Positions 1-5,420 of a stretch of 5,420 nt of DNA are shown in pieces; position 1 is the first letter of the stretch; each line of letters starts with the position of its first letter. The position numbers and the translations under genes are program-made. The notes under the pieces were generated by a model, which worked only from the letters and a program-made list of their open reading frames with translations, made no database searches and was not told where the DNA came from. The stretch comes from an uncultured Bacillota bacterium. Its GTDB lineage: Bacteria > Bacillota > Clostridia > Peptostreptococcales > Anaerovoracaceae. The stretch is taken from the NCBI GenBank assembly GCA_946408315.1, contig CAMJRV010000200.1:1-5420 (forward strand), written 5' to 3'.

Positions 1-557
1 TTCTTGGATCGCTTCTCATCAAGCATGATATCAGGATAGAATGTGAGCTGAAATTGAAAAATGAATTGCTGTATGAAAAAACGATCCGGGACAGCCTGAC
101 CAATCTTTATAATTACCAGTACATGATGGAAATGGTCAAGGCCCACATCGATCAGATGGAGGAAGATGAAAAAGAAAGAGCGCTGTCGGTTATGATGATC
201 GATATTGACTTTTTCAAGAAGGTGAACGATACGTTCGGTCACCTGTTCGGGGATCACGTTCTTCAGACGATTTCGGCAATTTTAGACGACGTTGTCGGCG
301 CTGGCGGGTATGCGGGAAGATACGGCGGAGAGGAATTTATCGTCCTCCTCCCCTCCCAAGACATCAAAGGCGCGTACACTGTCGGAGAAAAAATCAGAAA
401 GAGCATTGAGAACTATCAGTTTGACAACGATTTGAAAATAACGGTCAGCATCGGGATCAGGCAATACGGGGGCGAGTCTCATGAACAATTCGTCAACAAC
501 GCGGACATCCTTTTGTACCAGGCGAAGCAAAACGGCAGAAATCAGACGACGGTATAG
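1..557 (+). CDS. Diguanylate cyclase, GGDEF domain (5'-truncated by window)
   Basis: This is the C-terminal part of an enzyme that makes cyclic di-GMP from two GTP. The frame is open from base 3 without a stop, giving 184 visible residues. A TTG at 54 could be read as a start, but it has no ribosome-binding site and upstream codons continue the frame (…LLIKHDIRIECELKLK), so the real start lies outside the window. Counting from that TTG codon, the domain opens with RDSLTNLYNYQYM (12-24). The metal- and base-binding segment DIDFFKKVND follows (50-59), then the active-site signature GGEEF (91-95) and the closing AKQNGRN (157-163). All catalytic landmarks are present, so activity is likely. The allosteric RxxD inhibitory site, normally nine residues before GGEEF, reads GAGG, so product inhibition through that site is probably absent. 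The hydrophobic-then-charged stretch at the left edge suggests a membrane sensor and helical linker upstream, which cannot be seen. The gene converges on the 583-987 gene with 25 bp between stops. Confidence 0.93.
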   Translation, partial: LGSLLIKHDIRIECELKLKNELLYEKTIRDSLTNLYNYQYMMEMVKAHIDQMEEDEKERALSVMMIDIDFFKKVNDTFGHLFGDHVLQTISAILDDVVGAGGYAGRYGGEEFIVLLPSQDIKGAYTVGEKIRKSIENYQFDNDLKITVSIGIRQYGGESHEQFVNNADILLYQAKQNGRNQTTV

Positions 558-582
558 GTGCGGGAAATCATGGGCCCGGTCT

Positions 583-987
583 CTATTTCTTCTTCTGTTT
601 GCCCGGCGGCGCCACGTCCAGTCTCTTTCGCCGCATCGCCTCATACATGAGCTGTTTGGAGCTCATGGAAACCGATGGCGAGAAATTCACCTTGTTGTAT
701 AGGCTGATTAAATTGGGGCCCCCCAGCATCCGGACCACGTCGAAGGACAGGTTCATCAGCCTTGAAAATCTGACGACGTTTTCGTCGGTGAGTTGGTCGT
801 CCAGCTTCTTCCAAAGACGCTTTAAAAGCTGAATGGTAATGATGAGATAGAGGATCAGGGCTATCATGAGGTAGGGAAGCACTGCGACGGCATTTACCTT
901 TACGGCATAATAGATCCCCTCGTTGGGCAGAACGTAGTACAGTCCTACCAGGATGAGTATTAACAATATGAATTTATTTCTGCTCAT
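583..987 (-). CDS. Small two-helix membrane protein of unknown function
   Basis: A 134-residue protein that I do not recognise. It has two strongly hydrophobic segments, residues 5-20 and about 32-55, joined by a short loop (NEGIYYAVK). After them comes a soluble, helix-prone C-terminal part with the stretch RFSRLMNLSFDVVRMLGGPN (73-92) and a very basic tail (RRKRLD…GKQKKK). This suggests a hairpin in the membrane with the tail in the cytoplasm. The ATG start is well supported: an ideal AGGAGG site (993-998 on the complement) lies 5 bp upstream. It faces the GGDEF gene tail to tail and is divergent from the DUF3311 gene, so it is probably a single-gene transcript. A good promoter lies in the gap upstream. 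No function can be assigned from sequence; a link with c-di-GMP or the transporter is possible only by position. Confidence 0.82.
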   Translation of the reverse strand: MSRNKFILLILILVGLYYVLPNEGIYYAVKVNAVAVLPYLMIALILYLIITIQLLKRLWKKLDDQLTDENVVRFSRLMNLSFDVVRMLGGPNLISLYNKVNFSPSVSMSSKQLMYEAMRRKRLDVAPPGKQKKK

Positions 988-992
988 GTTAT

Positions 993-998
993 CCTCCT
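993..998 (-). promoter_or_regulatory. Ribosome-binding site AGGAGG for the 583-987 gene
   Basis: A perfect AGGAGG on the minus strand lies 5 nt before the ATG at 987. It fixes the start of an otherwise unrecognised gene and is the main evidence that this gene is real. Confidence 0.8.
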
Positions 999-1013
999 GT
1001 AAATTTTCTATAG

Positions 1014-1042
1014 TCGAAAATTATCTGTTGATGCGTTATAAT
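1014..1042 (+). promoter_or_regulatory. Predicted promoter for the DUF3311 gene
   Basis: TCGAAA (1014-1019, four of six matches to TTGACA) and a perfect TATAAT (1037-1042) are separated by 17 bp, a sigma-70/sigma-A type promoter. Predicted transcription start is near 1049, giving a leader of about 45 nt to the GTG at 1095. The -10 box overlaps that of the opposite promoter almost completely. Confidence 0.6.
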
Positions 1043-1065
1043 ATACTGATAGCATAAATAATCAA
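1038..1065 (-). promoter_or_regulatory. Predicted promoter for the 583-987 gene
   Basis: On the minus strand TTGATT (1060-1065) and TATTAT (1038-1043) are spaced by 16 bp, with four and five matches to the sigma-A consensus boxes. The start would fall near 1031, leaving a leader of about 44 nt ahead of the AGGAGG-led ATG at 987. It overlaps the plus-strand -10 box. Confidence 0.5.
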
Positions 1066-1094
1066 TGTTGTAAAGAAGATTTGGGGGTGGCAAG

Positions 1095-1349
1095 GTGAAC
1101 GCGAAACCTGCATCAAAACCTTTCAATAGGAGGAAGCTGGCAATCTGGACCCTTCTTCTCATCGGTTTCGGCGCGGTGGAATTTCCGGGTATCCTGTTTG
1201 TAGGGGATAAGATTTACCCGAGGATATTCGGCCTGCCCTTTCTTTACGCCTACGTTTTGTTCTGGTGGATTTATATCTGCTGCGTTCTTGTCTATGCCCG
1301 CAAGACCCGGTGGGGCAAGCGGCCTTTTTTCAGGAAAAAGATCACTTGA
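1095..1349 (+). CDS. DUF3311-type small membrane protein, symporter partner
   Basis: An 84-residue protein with two membrane helices, about 14-36 and 47-67, a basic N-terminus (NRRK) and a basic C-terminal tail (ARKTRWGKRPFFRKK). The segment YPRIFGLPFLYAYVLFWW (41-58) matches the pattern I associate with DUF3311-type proteins. These are under 100 residues and typically encoded immediately before a sodium:solute symporter gene; their role, perhaps as a small symporter subunit, is not established. The start is GTG, with G-rich GGGGGTGG at 1083-1090 as a plausible ribosome-binding site; there is no ATG alternative. Its stop overlaps the end of the response-regulator gene on the other strand by 8 bp. 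The expected symporter is present in the same orientation but 2.5 kb away, beyond the antisense two-component operon. The family call is from memory of the motif and should be confirmed by a profile search. Confidence 0.8.
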   Translation: MNAKPASKPFNRRKLAIWTLLLIGFGAVEFPGILFVGDKIYPRIFGLPFLYAYVLFWWIYICCVLVYARKTRWGKRPFFRKKIT

Positions 1350-2055
1350 TCAGGGACTGATTAAATTTATAACCGACTCCGCGGACGCTCAGGATGTACT
1401 GCGGGTTGTTCGGATTCACTTCGATTTTTTTGCGCAGGTTGCTGATGTAGACCATGATCGTCTTTGCGTCATTTTCCATGCAGTTCGTTTTCCAGACCGT
1501 CTCGAATATCCGGTTGGCGGAGAATACCTTTCTGGGATTTTCCACAAGCAGCCTCAATATTTCGAATTCTTTCATCGTCAAGGCGATTTTCTGTCCGTTC
1601 ATGGACAGCTCATGAGCTTCAAAATCAATCATCAGCCCATCGAACTCATAGACGTTGTTTTGATTTTCCGTCATCATATTGGAAAGGGAATACTGCCTCC
1701 TCAGATGGGCCTTGATCCTGGCTACCAGCTCGCCGGGCATAAAGGGCTTTGTCATGTAATCGTCGCCGCCGGCGGACAGAGCGATGATCTTGTCGATCTC
1801 CTGAGTCTTGCAGCTCAGAAAGATGATCGGAGCATTCGATATCTTTCGTATTTCCAGAGAAAGGGACGACCCCTCCGTATCCGGGAGCATGATGTCCAGA
1901 ATGATCAGATCGGGCTTTTCCTTTTTGATCAGGGCCAGCGCCTGTTTTCCGTTGTGTGCAATGACCGGCGTAAAATGCTCTTTGGTGAGGTAAGCACAGA
2001 TGAGCTTTGTGATTTCCACTTCATCATCGACAATCAGTATTTTTTCCTTCGCCAT
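1342..2055 (-). CDS. Response regulator, OmpR/PhoB family
   Basis: A 237-residue DNA-binding response regulator of normal family length. The receiver domain (about 4-118) has the acidic pair D10-D11, the phospho-acceptor D54 in LIILDIMLPD, the switch serine S81 and the conserved lysine K103 in MTKPF. After a short linker (NMMTENQNN) comes a winged-helix DNA-binding domain (about 136-232), with the transactivation region ALTMKEFEILRLLVENP, a recognition helix around KTIMVYISNLRKKIE (198-212) and the wing YILSVRGVGYKF. All key residues are intact. Translation starts at ATG, 2 bp after the kinase stop; its AAGGAG site lies inside the last kinase codons, so the two are probably translationally coupled. 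The partner is clearly the kinase at 2058-3764. Likely targets are its own operon and the divergent symporter, by context only. Confidence 0.96.
   Translation of the reverse strand: MAKEKILIVDDEVEITKLICAYLTKEHFTPVIAHNGKQALALIKKEKPDLIILDIMLPDTEGSSLSLEIRKISNAPIIFLSCKTQEIDKIIALSAGGDDYMTKPFMPGELVARIKAHLRRQYSLSNMMTENQNNVYEFDGLMIDFEAHELSMNGQKIALTMKEFEILRLLVENPRKVFSANRIFETVWKTNCMENDAKTIMVYISNLRKKIEVNPNNPQYILSVRGVGYKFNQSLIK
1346..1364. terminator. Weak stem-loop at the convergent gene ends
   Basis: TTGATCAG and CTGATTAA flank a GGA loop, giving eight pairs including one G·U on the plus strand (an A/C mismatch on the minus strand). It overlaps the last codons of the response regulator and lies just after the DUF3311 codons. 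On the minus strand a T5 run follows 6 nt later (1335-1339). On the plus strand only the AT-rich ATTTATAA follows. This is at best a weak terminator for the two-component operon and a poor one for the DUF3311 transcript. Confidence 0.3.
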
Positions 2056-2057
2056 TT

Positions 2058-3764
2058 TTATAACTCCTTATACAGTGGGATAGTGAACGTGAATTTGCTT
2101 CCGATAAAATCAGGATTGCTCACCGCCGCGATCTTGCCGCCGTGGGCAATTATGATCTCCTTGCATATCGTCAATCCGAGGCCTCGTCCGTGAATCGTCG
2201 GCGCATTATTGTTGTCCCTGTAAAACCTGTTGAAAATATACGGCAGCTTGTCGGGAGGAATTCCGATTCCGTAGTCCCGGACGGAAACTACGAAATTTTC
2301 CTCGGAATAGTCGAGATCAAAGGTTACGATAATTTTTTTGTGGTCGGCTGAATATTTGAGAGCGTTTACGATGATATTCGAGAACACCTGATTGATCCGG
2401 TTCTGGTCCGCGATGATCCAATGCTTTTGCAGTTTGGCCGCGTCGAAAATAAATTCTACTTCAAAGCCGGAGGCTTCGATGTCCGCATGATTTTCCTTGA
2501 TCAGAGAATCCGTGAGGTCCGTGATGGTATAGGTGGTGAAATCAAAGGTAAACTGGTGGGTTTCCAGCCTCGAAAGCTGTTCCAGGTCGTCGATGAGTGT
2601 TTTGAGCAGCATGGTCTTGGCCGTGATGATTTTCATCGCTTCGCTGCGTTCCGCTTCGCTGCTGAGGGTACCGTCTTCGATCGCCGTCAGATAGCCTGCG
2701 ATCAGGGTGACGGGGGTTCTGAGCTCATGGGAGATATAGGACAGCTGCTTATCCCGGTTTTCCTTTTCGCTGATCTGGGTGAGCTCGGCATATTTCAGCA
2801 TGGAGATATCTCTTAAAATACCCTCCACCGCAATCGGCTCGTCCTTTTCGTCCTTCAGGACCGTAAAATTGATCTCGCCCCAGAAAGTTTCCCCGTTCTT
2901 TCGGATAAACGGGATAATATGCCGGTCGGTGTGTGAAATATTGCCGTGGAAGGCGTCCTCTATGATATCGAAATAGTTGTCCGCAACGAGCTGGACATAA
3001 ATTCGGGGATTGCTGTAAAAGTCCGAGGGCTGATATCCGGTGAGAGTCCCCACGGAAGGAGAAACGTATTCAAACGCTTCGTAAGGCCTTATCTTAAAAT
3101 AAAATATCGCATCCTTCGCATTGTTGACCACCGTTTGGTAAAGGGCGTCGGCAAGGGAAGCCTTATCACCCATCTGTTTGATATACAGGGTCAGGATGCA
3201 GAAGTTGACGATATTGGAGAGGATGATTTCGATGACATAGGCGTTGCCGGACAGGATGGAGGAGATGGCGGTAAAGGACAGGACCGTCTTGCCGACGCCC
3301 CAGATCAGAAACACCAGAAGGGAGATTACTTTCTCCGTTTTGGATATCTTCCAGTACCTGGCTATGATGTAGATGGTGAAAGCCGTGACGATGATCTGAT
3401 AGACAGAAATCGGCCAATAAAAAGCGTAGAGATCAAAGCCGTAGATGATGCAGATGATGGCAAGCAGAACAAGGTACAGCGAGAACCGGTACCAGTATGC
3501 CGGGATTTTGATATGAACGAACGCGTAAGTTCCGAAGAGCAGGAGCAGGAGGTTGAACATATCGATCACTTTTCTCAGCTCGAGCAGCATGATGTTTTGA
3601 TGATTCAGGAAAAAAACAAGGCACAGAAGGCTGACGGAATAAGCAATCCAGGAGAACCCCCAGAATTGCAGAACCGTTTCCTGCTTGTGAGAGAACATGT
3701 AAAAATATGAAATTGAGATTGCGAAGGAAAATATCGCAAAAAATAACAACAAATTTAAATACAT
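2058..3764 (-). CDS. 7TM-PAS sensor histidine kinase
   Basis: A 568-residue membrane sensor kinase. The N-terminus holds seven hydrophobic segments (about 2-21, 33-53, 67-84, 92-109, 114-136, 145-165, 172-196) with short loops and no large extracellular domain, so sensing is probably within or near the membrane. A PAS/PAC module follows (about 205-322, ending VEGILRDISMLKYAE). The HisKA domain has phospho-acceptor H346 in SYISHELRTPVT and keeps the E/T residues of kinase-phosphatase types. The ATP-binding domain has the N box (N463, N467 in NIIVNALKY), G1 DYGIGIP (497-503), F box IFNRFYR (510-516) and G2 GRGLGLTICKE (526-536). All catalytic boxes are intact. The ATG start is preceded by GGAGGG (3770-3775). 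The gene leads the kinase-regulator operon and is divergent from the symporter, so symporter substrate or membrane energy state is a reasonable but unproven stimulus. Confidence 0.95.
   Translation of the reverse strand: MYLNLLLFFAIFSFAISISYFYMFSHKQETVLQFWGFSWIAYSVSLLCLVFFLNHQNIMLLELRKVIDMFNLLLLLFGTYAFVHIKIPAYWYRFSLYLVLLAIICIIYGFDLYAFYWPISVYQIIVTAFTIYIIARYWKISKTEKVISLLVFLIWGVGKTVLSFTAISSILSGNAYVIEIILSNIVNFCILTLYIKQMGDKASLADALYQTVVNNAKDAIFYFKIRPYEAFEYVSPSVGTLTGYQPSDFYSNPRIYVQLVADNYFDIIEDAFHGNISHTDRHIIPFIRKNGETFWGEINFTVLKDEKDEPIAVEGILRDISMLKYAELTQISEKENRDKQLSYISHELRTPVTLIAGYLTAIEDGTLSSEAERSEAMKIITAKTMLLKTLIDDLEQLSRLETHQFTFDFTTYTITDLTDSLIKENHADIEASGFEVEFIFDAAKLQKHWIIADQNRINQVFSNIIVNALKYSADHKKIIVTFDLDYSEENFVVSVRDYGIGIPPDKLPYIFNRFYRDNNNAPTIHGRGLGLTICKEIIIAHGGKIAAVSNPDFIGSKFTFTIPLYKEL
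2064..2069 (-). promoter_or_regulatory. Ribosome-binding site inside the kinase 3' end
   Basis: AAGGAG on the minus strand lies within the penultimate kinase codons, 8 nt before the regulator ATG. The kinase TAA and regulator ATG are only 2 nt apart, which points to coupled translation of the pair. Confidence 0.8.
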
Positions 3765-3782
3765 ATTAACCCTCCGATTATA

Positions 3783-3799
3783 TTTAATTATAGTTTAAT
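3783..3799. promoter_or_regulatory. Candidate regulator site: two TTTAAT repeats 11 bp apart
   Basis: TTTAAT occurs at 3783-3788 and 3794-3799, exactly 11 bp start to start. PhoB/OmpR-family regulators commonly bind tandem direct repeats of about this period. The pair sits between the divergent kinase and symporter genes, across predicted promoter boxes of both. The region is very AT-rich, so chance is possible; the assignment to the neighbouring regulator is inference. Confidence 0.35.
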
Positions 3800-3815
3800 A
3801 TTGTGATAGAATAAA
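3787..3815 (-). promoter_or_regulatory. Predicted promoter for the kinase-regulator operon
   Basis: A perfect TATAAT on the minus strand (3787-3792) has TTTATT (3810-3815) 17 bp upstream, a weak -35 box (three matches). The start would fall near 3780, only about 16 nt before the kinase ATG but just including its GGAGGG site. A second TATAAT (3777-3782) exists, but it lies too close to the start codon and has no -35 box. Confidence 0.4.
3804..3812 (+). promoter_or_regulatory. Predicted extended -10 promoter for the symporter
   Basis: TGATAGAAT is an extended -10 element (TGn followed by TAGAAT, five of six matches). The 17-bp upstream position (TTAATT, 3784-3789) is a poor -35 box, consistent with an activated promoter. 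Transcription would begin near 3819, leaving a leader of about 48 nt before the GTG at 3867. Confidence 0.45.
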
Positions 3816-3853
3816 GGGAAAGTTTTGCCATGGCCTGAACAGTAACAATTTAT

Positions 3854-3858
3854 GGAGG
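3854..3858 (+). promoter_or_regulatory. Ribosome-binding site deciding the symporter start
   Basis: GGAGG lies 8 nt before GTG 3867, an ideal distance. The upstream in-frame ATG at 3852 directly abuts this site and has no such sequence in front of it, so GTG 3867 is the better start. Confidence 0.75.
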
Positions 3859-3866
3859 AAAACAGG

Positions 3867-5330
3867 GTGACAAATGCTATCGTACTGATGATCGTGTGTA
3901 TTTTTGCGTTTGTGCCTTTGCTGCTGGCAGAGGTTGCAAGAAACAAATCGCTGCCCACCACCCTCGACTTCATTCTTCAGAGGAGAAGGCTGGGGCTGTT
4001 CAGCATGTATGCCACCGTCTTTGCCACGTGGATGAGCGCCTTCGCCTTTGTCGGAGCCATTACATACTTTTACGAAGAAGGGCCGATCTACATGACGACG
4101 GTCGGATGGGACGCTCTCTTTGCGGTGCTGTTTATCCTGGTAGGCAAGCGCCTGTGGTATTATGGCAAAACGTACAACTATATGACGCCCAGAGATTTTT
4201 TCAACGATATTTACGGCTCCGAACCGCTGAATGTGACCGTTACGATCATTACGATCATCGGGACGATGATCTACCTTCAGGTTCAAATCCTGGCGGGATT
4301 TCTGGTTTTGAGCATATCGACGGAAGGCGTGATTTCTCTCCATATGAGCGGGATCGTATTCTTTGCCATCCTGGTAATCTATATCTGGGCTGGCGGACTC
4401 AGGGCGGTGGCGCTGGCGGACATCTTCTACGGAATTTTGATCGTTGTCGCCATTATCGGCTCCGGTTTCTTTCTGATCCATACGTCCGGAGGAGTAGAGC
4501 ATACCTTCGATCTGCTGATCGAAAGGGATCCGGCCAACGTTTCGATCACGGGTGAAGATGCCGGAAAGCGTATCGGCATGTGGCTCGCGCTGTTTGTCAT
4601 CGTGCCTGTCGGCGCGTTTATGGGACCTCAGATATGGATCAGAAATTACGCGTCATCCAGTGAAAAGAACTTCGATATCCTTCCCTTGCTCCTGTACCTG
4701 TCGTCGATTATCTGCGTCGGGACGCTTTTTGCGGGAAGCGCAGGGATCGTGCTGATCGGTGAAGTGGACAATCCGGACACGATCCTTGTAAGATTAATCC
4801 GGGAATACGCTCATCCGTTCTTTAATACATTCGTCATTCTAGGTATTTATGCGGCCATTTTTTCTACCGCCAACTCTCAGGTTCATGCCCTGTCTGCCAT
4901 ATACACCATTGATGTGCATAAACGGTATATCAATAAGAGCACGCCGGATAAGCGGCTGCTGCTGATTGCAAAATGGACGGTGCTGCTGATCTCGGTCATT
5001 GCTTATATCCTTATTCTGGTCATCCCTCAGAATATCTTTGACCTGGGTATCATCGCCCTCGGCGGCACAGCTCAGCTTTTTATTCCTGTGGTCGGCGCTC
5101 TGTTTTGGAAACGGTCTACTGCAAAGGGCGCAATTGCGGGAATTCTCGTAGGTGAAGCGATCTTTTTCCTGGGTATTGCTCTGGCCGAATGGGATACCAG
5201 CCTGAGCGCAATCGCCGGAATGATCTGCAACGCAGTCATCTTTGCCGCCGTAAGCTCGTGCGATAACGACTATCTGCTTGCGGCCAAAATCAAAAAATAT
5301 AAGACGGAATACGATTCAAAATACGATTGA
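3867..5330 (+). CDS. Sodium:solute symporter (SSF) family transporter
   Basis: A 487-residue polytopic membrane protein of the SSF family, predicted to use the sodium gradient to import a small solute, perhaps a monocarboxylate or similar organic acid. The sequence has about 13 hydrophobic segments. Family landmarks, numbered from the GTG start, are the first core helix FATWMSAFAFVGA (52-64), the loop after it (YFYEEGP), IWAGGLRAVALADIFYG (173-189), GAFMGPQIWIRNYAS (249-263) and IFSTANSQVHALSAIYTIDV (331-350). In the last, S333-T334 correspond to the serine-threonine pair that helps form the sodium site in PutP-type proteins. Length is normal and no break is seen. An ATG at 3852 would add five residues (MEENR), but its position over the ribosome-binding site argues against it. 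The gene is divergent from the kinase and co-oriented with the distant DUF3311 gene. The substrate cannot be read from sequence. Confidence 0.94.
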   Translation: MTNAIVLMIVCIFAFVPLLLAEVARNKSLPTTLDFILQRRRLGLFSMYATVFATWMSAFAFVGAITYFYEEGPIYMTTVGWDALFAVLFILVGKRLWYYGKTYNYMTPRDFFNDIYGSEPLNVTVTIITIIGTMIYLQVQILAGFLVLSISTEGVISLHMSGIVFFAILVIYIWAGGLRAVALADIFYGILIVVAIIGSGFFLIHTSGGVEHTFDLLIERDPANVSITGEDAGKRIGMWLALFVIVPVGAFMGPQIWIRNYASSSEKNFDILPLLLYLSSIICVGTLFAGSAGIVLIGEVDNPDTILVRLIREYAHPFFNTFVILGIYAAIFSTANSQVHALSAIYTIDVHKRYINKSTPDKRLLLIAKWTVLLISVIAYILILVIPQNIFDLGIIALGGTAQLFIPVVGALFWKRSTAKGAIAGILVGEAIFFLGIALAEWDTSLSAIAGMICNAVIFAAVSSCDNDYLLAAKIKKYKTEYDSKYD

Positions 5331-5367
5331 GAGCAGATGCGGACGAGCCCACCCCTTCCGATGAGAG

Positions 5368-5395
5368 CTTAACCGTTCTTAAATATAAGGTTAAG
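5368..5395 (+). repeat. Inverted repeat downstream of the symporter
   Basis: CTTAACC (5368-5374) and GGTTAAG (5389-5395) form a 7-bp stem with a 14-nt loop. It is not followed by a T run, so it is not a standard terminator. Its right arm can instead pair within AGGTT (5388-5392) and AACCT (5398-5402), giving two mutually exclusive hairpins. It could be a symporter mRNA 3' structure or part of a leader for the next gene. Confidence 0.4.
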
Positions 5396-5401
5396 AAAAC
5401 C

Positions 5402-5420
5402 TAAAGGCAAGCCTATTTTT
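5402..5420 (+). promoter_or_regulatory. Possible start of a c-di-GMP-I (GEMM) riboswitch, cut by window edge
   Basis: TAAAGGCAAGCCTATTTTT resembles the conserved 5' segment of class I c-di-GMP riboswitches (AAAGGCAAACC followed by the first arm of a GAAA-capped stem), with one difference (G for A after GGCAA). The diagnostic second half (GGGACGCAAAGCC) would lie beyond the window, so the call cannot be confirmed. The alternative is a weak terminator: AGG-CAAG-CCT followed by ATTTTT, but its stem is very short. Confidence 0.3.

Noticed and set aside
54..56. TTG as the start of the GGDEF protein
   Set aside because: No ribosome-binding site precedes it, the same frame is open back to base 3, and a lone GGDEF domain beginning this close to its first helix is less likely than a truncated larger protein.
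558..606. Terminator between the converging GGDEF and 583-987 genes
   Set aside because: GGGCCCGG (572-579) and GCCCGG (601-606) give only a 4-bp inverted match with a long loop and no T run in the right place.
1300..1330. GC-rich stem followed by T6 inside the DUF3311 gene end
   Set aside because: The stem is only about three GC pairs plus wobbles and lies within coding sequence. The T run encodes Phe-Phe in a conserved-looking basic tail, so chance is likelier than a terminator.
1288..2193. Long plus-strand open frame (301 codons) opposite the response regulator and kinase end
   Set aside because: It lies antisense to a response regulator with all its motifs. Its translation has no recognisable domain and starts inside the DUF3311 gene; it is a shadow of the real coding strand.
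2946..3710. Plus-strand open frame of 254 codons opposite the kinase
   Set aside because: The translation is rich in D, G, R and Q in the manner of antisense of a membrane protein, has no family motif, and faces the intact kinase.
3827..3834. Palindrome GCCATGGC in the symporter leader
   Set aside because: An 8-bp palindrome without extension or a second copy is expected by chance and has no clear role.
3795..4502. Minus-strand open frame of 235 codons opposite the symporter start
   Set aside because: It is antisense to an intact SSF protein, low in hydrophobic residues, with no domain. It also runs across the divergent promoter region.
3896..4555. Plus-strand frame of 219 codons within the symporter
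   Set aside because: It is an out-of-frame reading of the symporter, with arginine- and histidine-rich composition typical of a shifted frame.

Overview
The window looks like chromosomal DNA of a Gram-positive, Firmicutes-type bacterium, probably Clostridia. This rests on the strong AGGAGG/GGAGGG ribosome-binding sites, TTGACA/TATAAT-like promoters, AT-rich intergenic gaps between coding sequence of moderate GC, and the protein types present. The assignment is an inference. No RNA gene, CRISPR array, transposase or integrase is visible.

Layout. Bases 1-557 (+) hold the C-terminal end of a diguanylate cyclase (GGDEF domain) that enters from outside the window. Converging on it is an unrecognised two-helix membrane protein (583-987, -). 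A short gap (988-1094) carries divergent promoters whose -10 boxes overlap. To the right, 1095-1349 (+) encodes an 84-residue membrane protein of the DUF3311 type, a family normally found directly in front of sodium:solute symporter genes. Next, on the opposite strand, is a two-component system: a seven-helix PAS histidine kinase (2058-3764, -) followed 2 bp later by an OmpR/PhoB-type response regulator (1342-2055, -). Divergent from the kinase, across a short AT-rich control region, is a sodium:solute symporter (3867-5330, +; the GTG start is preferred). The last 90 bases are non-coding. They contain inverted repeats and end in a motif resembling the 5' part of a c-di-GMP-I (GEMM) riboswitch, cut by the window edge.

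How the parts may work together (inference). The kinase/regulator pair probably controls the divergently transcribed symporter, and the control region has two 11-bp-spaced TTTAAT repeats of the spacing used by PhoB-family regulators. The notable feature is that the DUF3311 gene and the symporter, usually neighbours in one operon, are separated by the 2.4-kb antisense two-component operon. This resembles a non-contiguous operon, with possible long antisense RNA across the regulator and kinase. A c-di-GMP-making enzyme at the left edge and a possible c-di-GMP riboswitch start at the right edge may be a second theme, but the latter cannot be settled here.
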